NCBI GenBank assembly: GCA_019009955.1
Contig: CM032233.1
Location: forward strand, 110,925,001 to 110,989,000
DNA from: Riptortus pedestris
Taxonomy: Eukaryota > Arthropoda > Insecta > Hemiptera > Alydidae
DNA: 64,000 nt
Direction of reading: 5' to 3'
Below, piece by piece: positions 34,975-46,120 of this stretch. A program made the position numbers and the translations under genes. The notes under the pieces were generated by a model that was not told the DNA's origin, searched no databases, and saw nothing but the letters and a program-made list of their open reading frames with translations. Each line of letters opens with the position of its first letter. Positions within the stretch are counted from its first letter, which is position 1.

Positions 34975-35830
34975 GGAGTCATACTCACTACTGCGTCTCA
35001 TCAGCACGTGGGAAATCTGCTTAGTTACGCTGTTCCTGTTAACGCTCTAGTGGTTGCCATTTTGGTGTCATAATTACCAAACTCAATATTTAAACTTTTT
35101 ATTTAAAACCTAAAGAATTAGGTTTATTAATTGATGAAATCAGACCAGGGGGAGTGGATTAAAGGTGGTATTTTGAAAGTTTCTCAGTTATAATTCGTTG
35201 GATCGGAAACGTGTATAGTAGCCATCTTATGGCAACTTTAATTTTCGATAAATGTTGTTCTGTATTTTTTTCTCTATCTTGAATATTAAACGAGATATTT
35301 GTATTTTTTAGTTTTGAGCCTTCAGTAAACCTCCACTCATACTTATGTCATATTAACTGTAAGCTTTTATATCATTTAATACATTGTTCAAGCATTTATA
35401 TGGAAGATATTGTTTTCATTGAACAGTTACTGTGCAAATATTTTGTTGTAATGTCATCATTTAAGATATTAATGTTTAAAGAATATTGTTATCTAACTAT
35501 TTTAATAAAAACTAAAAATTGTTTTAGTTTAAGACTGAAATCGGCCTTGGGGGAGGTGGCATTTAGAGAAGGAATAATTGAAAGTTAGAAATATCTCGGT
35601 CACTATGAGTCGGATCGATAAATGTTGTATAACCTATATTGTTGGAATTGTAATTTTCTACAATTATTGTTTTATACATGTTATGTATGAATGCAATATT
35701 AGCCGAGTTATTTGTAGTTTTGTTAACCCACACTTCTACTCATCCCATTTTCACTCTTAAGTACCACAGTCAATGAACATGTCGTGTCCACCTCCTTACT
35801 ACGTGAGAAATAGAGGATAGATGGTATGAT
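34975..35830 (+). repeat. Family M fragments, forward, decayed
   Basis: A lone tail (CACGTGGGAAATCTGCTTAG) at 35006, AACGCTCTAGTGGTTGCC, a G-rich segment, CTTGAATATTAAACGAGATA, a second round of similar blocks from 35520, and CACACTTCTACTCATCCC. Multiple broken copies. Confidence 0.6.
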
Positions 35831-35831
35831 T

Positions 35832-36062
35832 AGATTATTTATTAACGTCCACATTATGCTACTATGGCTAAATGGTACGGAATACCTACAGGTTACCACC
35901 CTTTTCTAGTCAGGGTGGGTCTAAGGATTTTATTTAATGAGTCCGTCACTAAATAAATTCCTATTGCCCAGGCGAGAATCCATCTCGCCAGTCTAGGCTT
36001 ACCATACGAGATTAAGGCTAACGGTCCAACTCACACGGCTAACCTAAGCCCCAGAATGAAAT
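35832..36062 (-). mobile_element. LINE/SINE 3' end, copy 1
   Basis: Read on the minus strand it ends AGCCATAGTAGCATAATGTG, GACGTTAATAAATAATC: a retrotransposon-like 3' end with an A/T-rich tail. Upstream it has a GC-richer body (ATGGATTCTCGCCTGGGC, GTGGTAACCTGTAGG). The last 100 bp recur at 39745-39850. I saw no convincing pol III A and B boxes, so LINE versus SINE is open. Confidence 0.5.
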
Positions 36063-36204
36063 AGTCAGAGTGTCATATTTCAGAAGTAAAAAACATCCCA
36101 ATATCTTGATAGACAGGCTCGTTATGACTCACTACGTGGTAGAAGTTTTCTGAAGGCTTTATTTTGAAATAAAACACCTCATTTATGTTATACAAAATAC
36201 TACT

Positions 36205-36324
36205 TTTAGCTGATTTATCTCAGGGTAGACAAGCTATTGAGGATGTGGGATCGTGATGATCGAAATATTTCCTCAAATGTCCATAGATACTATCTAGGAG
36301 ATGACGGAAATGAGGTCCATCCAA

Positions 36325-36383
<59 letters not shown>

Positions 36384-37190
36384 TACTGTTCTGGAACCAC
36401 TCTATCGATTGCACTTTTTGTTTAATCATTACCAAACTCCATATATAAGCGTTGTATGCAAAACTCAAGATTAATTTCGTTAACGGCTGAAATCGGCTTA
36501 AGAGGAGGGTAGGTTAAGAGAGGGAGGGAAATTTTGAAAATTTAAAGTATTTCCGTTATTATAAATTGAATGAAAAAATGGAGTAGAACCCATCGTTTTG
36601 CTCATTTAAGTGCTAGTAAATGTTCTTATATATACTTTTTCTCTATCATGAATATTAACTGAGATATTGGGGTTTTCTAGTTTTCAGCCTTCAGTATACT
36701 TATGTCATATTAACCGTAAGCTGTTACATATAAAAAAAATATATACTAAGCTTAAATACCAAATATTGTTTTCAAGAAACCTTTACTATGTGAGATACAT
36801 GTGAATTCGTTGCGTGATGACGCTATGAATTAAGATTTTACGTCCCTTGTTTCAAAAATGTTTATTTCATCTATACCGTACTCGATATTTAACCATTTCA
36901 TTTAACACTAAATATCATATTTATTACTGGGCCAGGAATAGGGGGAGCTTAGAGGGAGGCAAAATTCGAAAATTCCGATTTCTTCGTTATTATAAGTCGG
37001 GACGTAAAATGTCTTGGAGCCAATCTTTTTAAACTTTTGATGGTCTAAAAATGCTGTAGGTATACATTTTCTCGTAACTCAAATATTAAGTCATTCGTTC
37101 TTTCGTGTTTTCATCCTTCAATAAACCCCCAGGTCTACACATCGGAAATCTGCTTAGTTTATGCAGCCCTTACGTGACGGATTTATTAAC
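36205..37190 (+). repeat. Family M copy with (TA)n, plus appended decayed half
   Basis: Head (TTTTAGCTGATTTATCTCAG), GAGGTCCATCCAAAATTTTA, TA repeat of about 50 bp (36330-36380), G-rich tract, long-form blocks to about 36830. A second G-rich/long-form piece (36880-37130) and a tail (GGAAATCTGCTTAGTTTATG ... CGTGACGGAT) at 37143-37184 follow. Confidence 0.75.
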
Positions 37191-37194
37191 CTGA

Positions 37195-37510
37195 CTTCCA
37201 TGACATCGATTGAAAAAGATGCTTGAGTAAAACTCTTTAACGCTCTGCCCGATTGAATCAAATCTATTAAAAAAATACTCTTTGTTTAAAAATAAACTAA
37301 AGAACTTCATGAATGACGGATGTTTTTATTCAGAAGATGAATGCTTTCAAAAATTTTAAATTATTTAATAAAACTACTAAATATTTGTCAAAAATATCAG
37401 TCTAAAATAATTCGTGATGAGGTACATTGTCTCTATAAGGTGGGACAAGTTTCTCATCTTTTATAATGCTTGTTATCATTTAATATATTTGCATGCCAAC
37501 TAACAATAGT
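37195..37510 (+). pseudogene. LINE ORF2 C terminus and start of 3' UTR, interrupted
   Basis: Across frames it reads AVKLFNALPD, IKSIKKI, LFKNKLKNFMNDGCFYSEDE CFQKF. This is the usual end of CR1/jockey-like ORF2 proteins (VKLFNxLP...IK.IK....F...LK.F), and is related to 42040-42110. The 3' UTR (GGTACATTGTCTCTATAAGG, AAGTTTCTCATCTTTTATAA) is broken by element S and resumes at 38092. Confidence 0.72.
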
Positions 37511-37535
37511 TATTTATTAAGAGACGAAACTAGAT

Positions 37536-38091
37536 CATTTTACAACTCGAGTGAAACGTTTACCGAGAGTTGTAAATTCTACTTTCGTCACGAGTGTAAT
37601 ATTAATTTTTTTCTGTAATCGTGTAATACATGATCCGATCTAACCAGAATATGAACAAAATTAGGATGTTGTGAAGATTATGGTATGTTGTTGGTAGGTT
37701 ATAAGCATGGTTGTGAAAGGTTATAAGCATAGTTATAAAACAACTAGTGATGATTGTGAAGTAGTGCAGTTATAAACAAGGAAGGTAATTATTATTATAT
37801 TTAAATTTTAAAATATATTGATTATTTCCACCAATAATTCATTCACATTTCAATTTATTTTGTTAAAATAAATTCTTACAATGTTAAGAAACATTTAAAA
37901 GCATTTAATTTCCAACTTCAAATTATTTTTTAATTTATACTTATTACTAATTAAGAAGGCAATTCACTTTCTTCACTTGTGAAGAAAGTGATTACTTTCT
38001 TCACTCTATTGCAAAATGTTTCACTTTCTTCACTCATTTCAGTTTAGTAATGTTACCATTATTCAACGATTACAGAAAAAATAATTTATGT
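37536..38091 (-). mobile_element. Inverted-repeat element S, copy 2
   Basis: The reverse complement of 17691-18285 with few differences. TTTTTTTCTGTAATCGTGTA near 37608 and CAACGATTACAGAAAAAATA at the right end form terminal inverted repeats. The outer stem (TACAACTC, CTACTTTCGTCACGAGTG) is shorter here because the CACACTCGCTTCGCTCGTGT hairpin is lost. It sits inside a LINE 3' UTR, which is continuous on either side. Confidence 0.7.
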
Positions 38092-38380
38092 TTTAGAATT
38101 GTCAAAACATTGTACATATTTAGAATTGTATTAAGATCGTTAATGTAACTAATTTATTGTATATAATTATTTAAATTAATGAATTTTATAGTATGTATTC
38201 TTAGAATTTGACCTAATGTTTTTAACGAATATAATATAAATATGTATAAATGTAATTCCAATAATTTGTAAAGAATTTAATTGGCATATTATTAGAAAAT
38301 TGTTTATAGAAAAACAAATGACTTATTATGTTGTGATAATATTTACTGGAAATAAACACATTTCATTTCAATTATTGGCA
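38092..38380 (+). mobile_element. LINE 3' UTR, second part
   Basis: TTGTATATAATTATTTAAAT, TTTGTAAAGAATTTAATTGG and the terminal AAATAAACACATTTCATTTC are shared with 42707-42985. Together with 37195-37510 this is one LINE 3' end split by element S. Confidence 0.72.
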
Positions 38381-38905
38381 CAAAACGTTTAAAAGATACT
38401 CAAATAGATAAAGGAAATTCGCAAAAATGTTCTAATATTACGCCCCATTTGACGAGGCCCCGAAAGATATAGAGGGGTTGAGGTAGGCCTGGGATCATGA
38501 TTTCGTGAATAGGAATGTTAGGATAGGTCTGGGAAGAACCTTGATAAAAAAGAGCAAAAAGGAAGCAAAAACACGAAAGCAGGTTAATGGGGGTCGTAAA
38601 GACACAGATGATCTCTCGATGAGCATCTGTAAATACTAGTTGAGGGCAAAGGGACGCGTGCCTTGTGGGAGGGGTGTGCACCGGTGGCAGGGCACATGGT
38701 CCTAGAGCTCGTCATATCCTTAAATCTGTGCTACCCCCTCTCTGCCATATGGGAGCAGTATACCTTCTCGGCATCTCCCTCCTTTAGGAGAGCCAATCAC
38801 CTCCTGCTGTGCCACTAATTAATAAATAGAACCGATTTAAGAATCACTCTCTCACAAACAACTTTATAACTTATCGCCTTATGCATTGAGCTAACCGGAA
38901 AAATC
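38381..38905. other. GC-richer low-copy DNA, unidentified
   Basis: 38430-38800 is clearly richer in G and C than the flanks. A 93-codon minus frame (38400-38681) has no motif I know. It could be a fragment of an unrecognised transposon or an untranslated exon. Confidence 0.3.
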
Positions 38906-38909
38906 ACAT

Positions 38910-39031
38910 TTTAGCAGATTTCCCTTAAGCGATATCAGCTATTGAGGTTGTACTCATGACGCAATTTTCGAAATTTTTCTTCAAATGTTCATCGATCCTA
39001 CGTAGATGACGAAAATGATGTCCGTTCAAAA

Positions 39032-39105
<74 letters not shown>

Positions 39106-39546
39106 CTGTTACCGCTCTAGCGGTCGCAATTTTTTTTTAATCGTTACCAAACTCGATATATAGTCATTTTATGTAAAAAGAAAGATCAAGTTCGTTAATG
39201 GCTGAAATCGGACCAGTGGGAGGGGGAGTTTAGAGGGGAGGATTTTCGAATATTCGAAATATCTCCGTTACTATACGTTGGATCGAAAAATTGTACAGAA
39301 CCAATCTTATTGCAAATTAAATTTACTATAAATATTGTCATATACATTTTTTCTCTATCTTGAATATTAACCGAAATATTTGCATTTTTATTAAATCGGG
39401 GCGCCTAACGGACGAGAGTTACTTTCCCGCCAAAAGCTAGTTCGGCCGTTTCCTTCACTGGCTTGGCTCTCGTGAAATTTCTCTATTGTAAAACTTCACG
39501 TAGGAAATCTGCTTAGTTTACGCTGCCCCTGCGTGGCGGACTTTTA
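38910..39546 (+). repeat. Family M copy, full length, short form, with (TA)n
   Basis: A reference copy: TTTTAGCAGATTTCCC head, GATGTCCGTTCAAAACTG, about 68 bp TA repeat (39033-39101), CGCTCTAGCGGTCGCAATTT, G-rich tract (39216-39240), TAACCGAAATATTTGCATTT, AGCTAGTTCGGCCGTTTCC, TAGGAAATCTGCTTAGTTTA, then the tail ending GCGGACTTTT. 636 bp. The next M head starts within a few bases. Confidence 0.88.
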
Positions 39547-39672
39547 ATATTAGCAGATGTCCCTTAAGGGAAGTCATCTATTGAGGTCGTACTCATGACG
39601 CGAATTTCGAAATATTTCTTCAAATGTCCATCGATCCTAACCAGGAGATGAAAATGAGGTCCTTTCAAAATT

Positions 39673-39741
<69 letters not shown>
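39547..39741 (+). repeat. Family M head with compound (CA)n(TA)n
   Basis: Head TATTAGCAGATGTCCCTTAA through GAGGTCCTTTCAAAATTA, then CACACA (39675-39703) passing into TATATA (39704-39741). A transition from CA to TA inside the same fixed slot. Confidence 0.85.
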
Positions 39742-39748
<7 letters not shown>

Positions 39749-39850
39749 ATATTATTTATTTATTTACGTCCACTTTATGCTACTTTGGCTAATTGGGACG
39801 GGTTATCTACAGGGAACCAGCCTTTTCTACCCTGGGTGGGACTAAGCAAT
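39742..39850 (-). mobile_element. LINE/SINE 3' end, copy 2
   Basis: On the minus strand: CCCACCCAGGGTAGAAAAGG, CTACAGATAACCCGTCCC-like body, AGCCAAAGTAGCATAAAGTG, GACGTAAATAAATAAATAAT. Same end as 35832-36062, here abutting the TA tract of an M copy. Confidence 0.55.
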
Positions 39851-39851
39851 T

Positions 39852-40317
39852 TATTAACCGAAATTAACAAAACCCTGTAAATTAGCATTAATTATTCCAT
39901 GATTAGAAGCTATATTACATTTTTTAGGTTTAAACGGGAGGGGGAGTTATTAGAGAAGCCTGAAATAAAAATTCGCGATATTTTATTTTCTGGTCGTTTT
40001 TCAGTCTCTGTTGGTCTTTGTACCGTATCAAGGGAAAGGAAGTTTTATTCAAACATAGTTTGGCGGACAGAATACTTTCTGTGATTATGAATTATATATA
40101 TAAAAAAAAACTACATGCACAGGAGACGGGAAATATAAAAATATTGTGGACAGTGAAGCCTTACATAACAAATAATTTTATTATTAACAAATCCACAGCA
40201 ACGACGGGTATACATCGGGATATGTTAAAATATTGTGGAAAGTAAAGGCTTGCCAAAAAAATACCATCATCGTTAAACGTCAAATGAATTCCTGAGCGAA
40301 GCCGGGTACCTTAGCTA

Positions 40318-40321
<4 letters not shown>
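39852..40321 (-). mobile_element. Family B element, copy 4, reverse, 5' half
   Basis: On the minus strand it starts TACTAGCTAAGGTACCCGGC at 40321 and reads inward through GGAATTCATTTGACG and AACAAATCCACAGCAACGAC (plus strand), then AGGCCTGAAATAAAAATTCG. The 298-bp units are largely lost. A TA tract of about 64 bp (40318-40381) separates it from the next M copy. Confidence 0.7.
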
Positions 40322-40381
<60 letters not shown>

Positions 40382-40382
<1 letters not shown>

Positions 40383-41258
40383 GCCTTCGCTCTAGTTGGT
40401 TAATAGCTGAAATATGACCAGGATTTTTGAAAATTCGAAATATCTTCGTTAATATACGTCAGATCGAAACATTGTTTAGAACCGATCTTATTGCACTTTG
40501 AATGATCTATAAATATGGTTTTATACATATTTTCTGTATCATTAATATTAACCGAGATATTTGGATTATATAGTTTTTGGCATGCAGTAAAACCCCACTC
40601 CTACTCATGATATATTATCGTGGAGAACTGTTACATCATGAACCATTTTATACCAAGGTTAAATACCAAATATTGTTTTCATTGAACTTTTATTTATATT
40701 TGTGAGACATATGCAAATACTTTCAGTTGACCCCCCCCCCCCTTCTTTTGTTTTTGGGTTAATAACATTTGAGTGATTGAGACAAAAATTATTCTGATTC
40801 ATTGTAAGTTACCACATTATCAGTAGTAAATAGTTTTTAATAAAATTAATATGTTATATTCAGATATATTTCAGTAATTGTTTTAATTTCCGGTGGAGAA
40901 TATTTCTATTTATCTGTAATATTTAATCATTTTAGTAATTTATTAATCCTTATAGTATTTGTTAGTTTCTTTATGAGATATTTTTTTTAATATAATGTTT
41001 TCGTTTATTTTTTTTATTTATAATTTTTTTTATTTCTTGATTCGTGTTTTTTTTGTTACTGGCCTGTTTGTTTACAATTCAGACGCTTTCCGTTGGGAGA
41101 TTATTAAAATAAACTGAAAGATTACTCATTACCGTTTGTATTTATTCCCTTAATATTCACAATGGTGTTAAGTGTAACCATATTGTAGATTTAGCTATTG
41201 TAAAGCCACGTGGGAAATTTGCTTAGTTTAAGCAGTCCCTGTTTGACGGAGTTTTATA
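40382..41258 (+). repeat. Family M 3' half, long form, with tail
   Basis: CGCTCTAGTTGGTTAATAGC, ATATTAACCGAGATATTTGG, GGTTAAATACCAAATATTG, a run of C (40730-40742), TTTTAATAAAATTAATATG, CTTTCCGTTGGGAGATTATT, and the tail GGGAAATTTGCTTAGTTTAA to TTGACGGAGTTTT. An unrelated T-rich insert lies at 40920-41050. Confidence 0.72.
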
Positions 41259-41640
41259 ATTTCTAATTATTTAATTTCATCTTGTGTTCATTCGCATAAT
41301 CATGTAATTAATCATTTATTTATATATAATTCATATATTTTTTAGGATGGTTAACTAATGCTAACAATGAGAAACTAAAAAAAAAATATTATATACGTTA
41401 TATACTGATATTATTTTGTATTTTTTTGTTATGTTACTTATAGAATATTTTTGTGTTTCTCAATTTCTCATTGTATTAAAATTATTACTTAAAACTTACT
41501 CCACGATTTATGGAATGTATAGAGTAAACAAATATTTTAAGAAAATCCATAAACGATGTGATAGAATCCTGCAGGTGAAATCCAAGTTTATTTTAAAGTC
41601 CCCCCAGATATCCCAGATTTTAAAAAATATTTTTTTTCTT
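41259..41640. other. AT-rich DNA, no recognised gene
   Basis: A 77-codon plus frame (41416-41649) is rich in aromatic and lysine codons, as expected of random AT-rich DNA. Confidence 0.4.
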
Positions 41641-42270
41641 AAATTTTAGTCCAACATTTAAGACTGCTACGCCTCAAGAAATGAATGAACCTTTGGCGAA
41701 TGAAGATCCAACTCCTAAGAAACACCTACAAGTGCCATAGTTGGTTATCTTATGGCATTATGCATTGGGGCAACTCAAAACATTTCAATATTTAAATTTC
41801 AGAAGACAGGAAGTACAGTTTATATGCAACAGAAGTTGAGGCTCCTGTCGTCCACTTTTTAAGGAGTCAAAAATAATGACTTTTCCCCTCAATATAATTT
41901 ACCAAACGATATTGTTTGTGAAACAAGACATGAACTTGTTTTACAAAAATAGTATAACACAATCATAAAACAAGATAGAAGAATAACCTCGAAGTCCCCA
42001 CCACAAGCATAAATACTTCGAGAAAAGCTTATCATTTTCAGGAGTAAAACTCTTTAACGCAATCCCTGAATGTATTAAACGTATTAAAAATATTCATTGT
42101 TTAAAAATAAATTAAACAAAAGGTTCAATTATTAAATAAATATTTAATATTTGTGACTAAAAAACGGTCAAAAAATAATTTGCGTTCAGGTACATTTTTT
42201 CTTTAAGGTGTGTGCAGTTTCTCATCATTTATAAAGCTCGTCATCCGTTAATCAATGCGCATGTCAATAA
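41641..42270 (+). pseudogene. LINE ORF2 C terminus and 3' UTR, copy 2
   Basis: TRHELVLQK, then FSGVKLFNAIPECIKRIKNI HCLKIN (near 42020-42110) matches the end of CR1/jockey-like ORF2 proteins. GGTACATTTTTTCTTTAAGG and GTTTCTCATCATTTATAAAG match the 3' UTR of the copy at 37195. A reverse family M element interrupts it; the rest is at 42707-42985. Confidence 0.72.
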
Positions 42271-42271
42271 A

Positions 42272-42706
42272 TTAAAAATTTCTGCCACGCAGGGGCTGCG
42301 TAAACTAAGCAGATTTCCCACGTGTGCCTCGTATTTGCATTTATCTCAAAAAGTATAATTTTAATGAGAGTAATATTTGGTATTTATACTTGAAATAATG
42401 TGTTTCGTAATAAAACAGCTTATTGTTAATATGACATCAGTTGGAGGGAGAGGGGGGGGGGGTTACTGAAGGCCAAAACTATAAAACGACAATATCTCGG
42501 ATAATAATCGAGATAGTTAAAATACGTACATAACGACATTTATAGCACATTACATTTACAATAAGATTGGCTCTATACAATGTTTCGATCCGACGCACGA
42601 TAACGGAGAATTTTCGAAATTCCTTCCCTTCAAACCCACCCCACTCCCACTGGTCTGATAACAGCCATTAAGTAACTTGATCACAAAGTTAAGGGAAATC
42701 TGGTAA
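42272..42706 (-). repeat. Family M copy, reverse, internal deletion
   Basis: Tail TTTCTGCCACGCAGGGGCTG CG at 42278-42299, long-form blocks, a G run at 42456-42471, CTCGGATAATAATCGAGATA, C-rich tract, CTTGATC, then directly the head end (AAGTTAAGGGAAATCTGGTA). The (TA)n slot and AGCGGTCG block are deleted. It is inserted in the LINE 3' UTR. Confidence 0.75.
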
Positions 42707-42985
42707 AATGCATGTTATATATTTATAAAGGTGTTAAAATTGTTAACGAAATGAATTTATTGTATATAATTATTTAAATTAATTGATTTTATAATACGCA
42801 TTCATAGAAATTGACTTCATTTTATAATGAATGCATTATATAAGTAAGTATAAATGTTATTGAATAATGTGTAAAGAAATTAATTTACATAATATAGAAA
42901 ACAAAACTATTTGACGTATCCTATCATGTTATGTTAGCATTTAATGGAAAAAAAAAAAAAAAACCACTTCATTTCATTTCAACTA
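42707..42985 (+). mobile_element. LINE 3' UTR, copy 2, second part
   Basis: TATTGTATATAATTATTTAA, AATGTGTAAAGAAATTAATT and a terminal A-run plus CACTTCATTTCATTTC match 38092-38380. Confidence 0.68.
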
Positions 42986-43029
42986 AAACTTGCCTACTTC
43001 ACTAATATTGAAAATGAAATATAATATAT

Positions 43030-43140
43030 ACTTGTTGCATAAAGCTGGTGTGCCAACCACATTCCAAGCCAAGAAAACGTTACTTAGCAAGACCCATATT
43101 GACTACATATTCCTGAAATGGAGGAAATGTTCCATACTGA
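43030..43140 (+). pseudogene. Possible LINE endonuclease fragment
   Basis: The frame reads AGVPTTFQAKKTLLSKTHID YIFLKWRK. The pattern PTTFQ...HIDYIF resembles the C-terminal part of APE-type endonucleases of LINEs. Only about 30 codons, so the call is tentative. Confidence 0.35.
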
Positions 43141-43319
43141 AGTTGTACTTATGACATAATTATTTTTCTATAACTTTTTTTTAATCTCGAATAAAACCGA
43201 GATATTGGTCTTTCTTAGTTCTCAGTTTTCCGTAAACTCCTAATGCTATTTTCACTTAGAGCACCTGAGATGATGTCCCGTTTAATTTTAAAAATCTGTT
43301 CACACAGACTTCATACTAG

Positions 43320-43905
43320 AGAAAAAGTCCGTCACACAGGGGCTGCGAAAACTAAGCAAATTTCCCATGTGCGTTACGTATTTTCATTTATCTCAAAACG
43401 TAAAAGTCTTATCAGAACAATATTTGGTATTTAGGCTTCAAATAAAGTGCTTCATAACATAATAGCATATTTTTAATATGACATGAGTAGGAGTTGGGGT
43501 TTACTAAAGACAAAAAACTAAAATATGCACATATCTCGGTTAATAATCAAGATAGTGCAACAAATGTACATAACAATATTTATAGAACATTATATTTGCA
43601 ATAAGATTGGTTCTATATAATGTTTCGACCCAACTCACAATAACGGAGATATTAAGAATTTTCGAAATTCTTCCCCACTAAACCCCTTCTCCCCCTTGTC
43701 CGATTTCAGCCGTTAACGAACTTGATCTTTCTTTTTATATAAAAGATTATATATCAAGTTCGGTAACGATAAAACTAAAATTGCGACCGCTAGAGCAGGT
43801 AACAGACACACACATGTCGTGTCGTGTGATCGTCGGTCATCTGAAGAAATTTTTGATAACCACTTCGTGAATACAACCTCAATAGCTGGTTTTTCCTTGA
43901 AAGCC
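43320..43905 (-). repeat. Family M copy, full length, reverse
   Basis: AAAAAGTCCGTCACACAGGG tail, TTTGGTATTTAGGCTTCAAA, CTCGGTTAATAATCAAGATA, C-rich tract, TGCGACCGCTAGAGCAGGTA, CACACACATG in the (TA)n slot, and head to CCTCAATAGCTGG. Confidence 0.8.
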
Positions 43906-44194
43906 TAAAATAACCTTGGCTTAAATGAACTATTTTCGTAGAACATAAATTCTAAATATTAGCGCGAAATTCCATCCGGCCCTGTCAATCTTATTAATTT
44001 CGCCAATCAAGTTTCAATTGTATTTAATAATGTTATTGAAACAGTTTATTAAGACAATAGTCATAAATATTAATTTCTCACTTGGCCTGGAGGGTTTACA
44101 GATGGTTAACCATGAATGTGATTCATGGTTAGAATGGCAATACCCGTCCACCAAAATGGAAGTAAGTAATTTGTATAAACTCAATAAGAAATAT
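43906..44194. other. Low-copy DNA, no recognised gene
   Basis: A 60-codon plus frame (44018-44200) has no known motif. Confidence 0.35.
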
Positions 44195-44299
44195 TATTGA
44201 AATTTTCGCGCGATTTTCAAAAATTTCTTCAAATGTCCATCGATCCTACCCAGGATATAACGAAAATGAGGTCCGTTCAAAATTATATCTATCTATCTA

Positions 44300-44346
<47 letters not shown>

Positions 44347-44785
44347 CTGTTAACGCTCTAGCGGTCGCAATTTTTGTTTGATCATAACCAAACTCGATAT
44401 TTAAACGTTTTATACAAAAAGACAGATCAAGTTCGTTAATGGCTGAACCAGCGGGAGGGGGGGGGTTTAGAGGAGGGGATTTTCGAAAATTCGAAATATC
44501 TCCGTTACCATACGTCGGATCAAAAATTTGTAAAGAATCATTTTTATTGCAAATTAAATTTACTATAAATATTTGTTAATACATTTATTCTCTATCTTGA
44601 ATATTAACCGAGATATTTGCATTTTTATTAAATGTGGGCAGTAAAGCACGAGTGAGTTTCCCGCCAAAAGTTAGGTCGGCCGTTTCCGTAACTGCTCGGC
44701 TCTCGTATGGAGATTTCTCTATTGTATAACTTCACGTGGGAAATCTGCTTAGTTTACGCAGCCCCTGCGTGACGGACTTTTAAGG
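44195..44785 (+). repeat. Family M copy, short form, with (ATCT)n(TA)n
   Basis: Starts within the head (GCGCGATTTTCAAAAATTTC), GAGGTCCGTTCAAAATTA, a compound tract of ATCT units passing into TA (44286-44343), CGCTCTAGCGGTCGCAATTT, G-rich tract (44453-44478), TATTAACCGAGATATTTGCA, GGCCGTTTCCGTAACTGCTC, GGGAAATCTGCTTAGTTTAC and the perfect hairpin CGCAGCCCCTGCG at 44757-44769 before TGACGGACTTTT. Confidence 0.85.
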
Positions 44786-45515
44786 TGGAAATTTGAAAAT
44801 TCAAACTATATCTCCGTTAGTATACGTCAAATCGAAACGTTTTACGTATCCAATCTCATTGAATATATAATCTCCTTTAATTTTGTTATATAAAATTGTT
44901 CTTGATCTCGAATATTACCCAAGATATTTGCTTTTATCTATTTTTCAGTAAATCCCCACTACTACTAATTTCATATTTACTATAAACTGTTGTATCATGA
45001 ACCAATTTATTCGACGTTTGAATACTAAATGTTATTTTCGTTGAACATTTACTATGTGAGATACGAGCAAATACGTTGCGAGATGATGTCATAAATTAAA
45101 TTTTACGTTCCTTACTTGAAATTGTTTATTTGATCTATACCACAATCGATATTTAATCCTTTCATTCAACCAACATTAATGGTCGTTAATTAGGCCAGAA
45201 ATAGGAGGGATTAATAAGAGGGGGGATTTGAAAATTCAAAATTCTCCGTTATTATGAGTCACATCGGAAAATTTAAGAGATGCAATTCTATTAAACTATT
45301 GATTCTCTGATGTTGTATATTGTATACATTTTTTCGGAAAAATATTAAGGGAGTTATTCATACTGTCTTGTTTCCAGCCTTCAGTAAACGCCGCTTCTAC
45401 TCATAAGAATTTTACATTGAAATAGAAAATATATGGCAAAAAGAGATGAATGGTGTGTCATGCCATCACGTGGGCAATCTGTTTTAGATTACGCAGCCCC
45501 TGCGTGACGGATTCT
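44786..45515 (+). repeat. Divergent family M relatives, forward
   Basis: Two rounds of ATCTCCGTTAGTATACGTCA-like and TTATTATGAGTC blocks, AATCCCCACTACTACTAAT, a G-rich tract, then a tail (CACGTGGGCAATCTG ... CAGCCCCTGCGTGACGGATT) at 45466-45512. Confidence 0.6.
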
Positions 45516-45781
45516 TATCGAGGCCGTTGAATGCCTGAGATGTTATAAAGAGTATTAATGTTAATGAGTCAGTTACGGCCATTCCACGGGAGCACTTGGT
45601 GCACATATGTTTATCTCCGGTTAAATATACTCTGGAGTTTCTTCCGCTTCTTATTTTTTTTTCTGCTGAGAGATGGGCAGAGTAAGCGATAGGTGGCAGC
45701 ACCTCATGGGTAGGTGTACCTCCGAAGCCTCTTCCTATCCCCACGTTCGCCATTAACCCCACCACTGTTTTGAACTTGTTA
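45516..45781 (-). CDS. Coding-like fragment of an unidentified, repeated protein
   Basis: A clean minus frame: KTVVGLMANVGIGRGFGG, TPTHEVLPPIAYSAHLSAEK, NSRVYLTGDKHMCTKCSRGM, AVTDSLTLILFITSQAFNGL. It has one Cys-x2-Cys pair. Related DNA lies at 47430-47465 (CACCAAGTGCCCCCATGGAA) and, more distantly, at 51130-51215, 53850-53935 and 57150-57240 (GCAGCACCTCACGG). That dispersion points to a transposon protein rather than a host gene. I do not recognise the family. Confidence 0.35.
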
Positions 45782-45834
45782 GAAGTGACTCCAAGCCAAT
45801 CGTAGCTTCTACATATGGCATTTGAAATAAAAGA

Positions 45835-46059
45835 TGGGGCTGCGTGAACTAAGCAGATTTCTCACGTGCTGATATATGACTTGTTGACGACTCAGCTCCC
45901 CAGCTACCATGTATATATTTATTTTTAGCAGATTTCCCTTAAGGGAAATCAGCTATTGAGGTCGTACTCGTGACGCGATTTTTGACAATTTTCTTCAAAT
46001 GTCCATCGATCCTACCCAGGAGATGACGAAAATGAGGTCCGTTCAAAATTATATATGTA

Positions 46060-46120
<61 letters not shown>

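Noticed and set aside
35930..36060. GC-rich block considered as a tRNA gene or tRNA-derived SINE head
   Set aside because: No cloverleaf and no convincing A box plus B box could be found.
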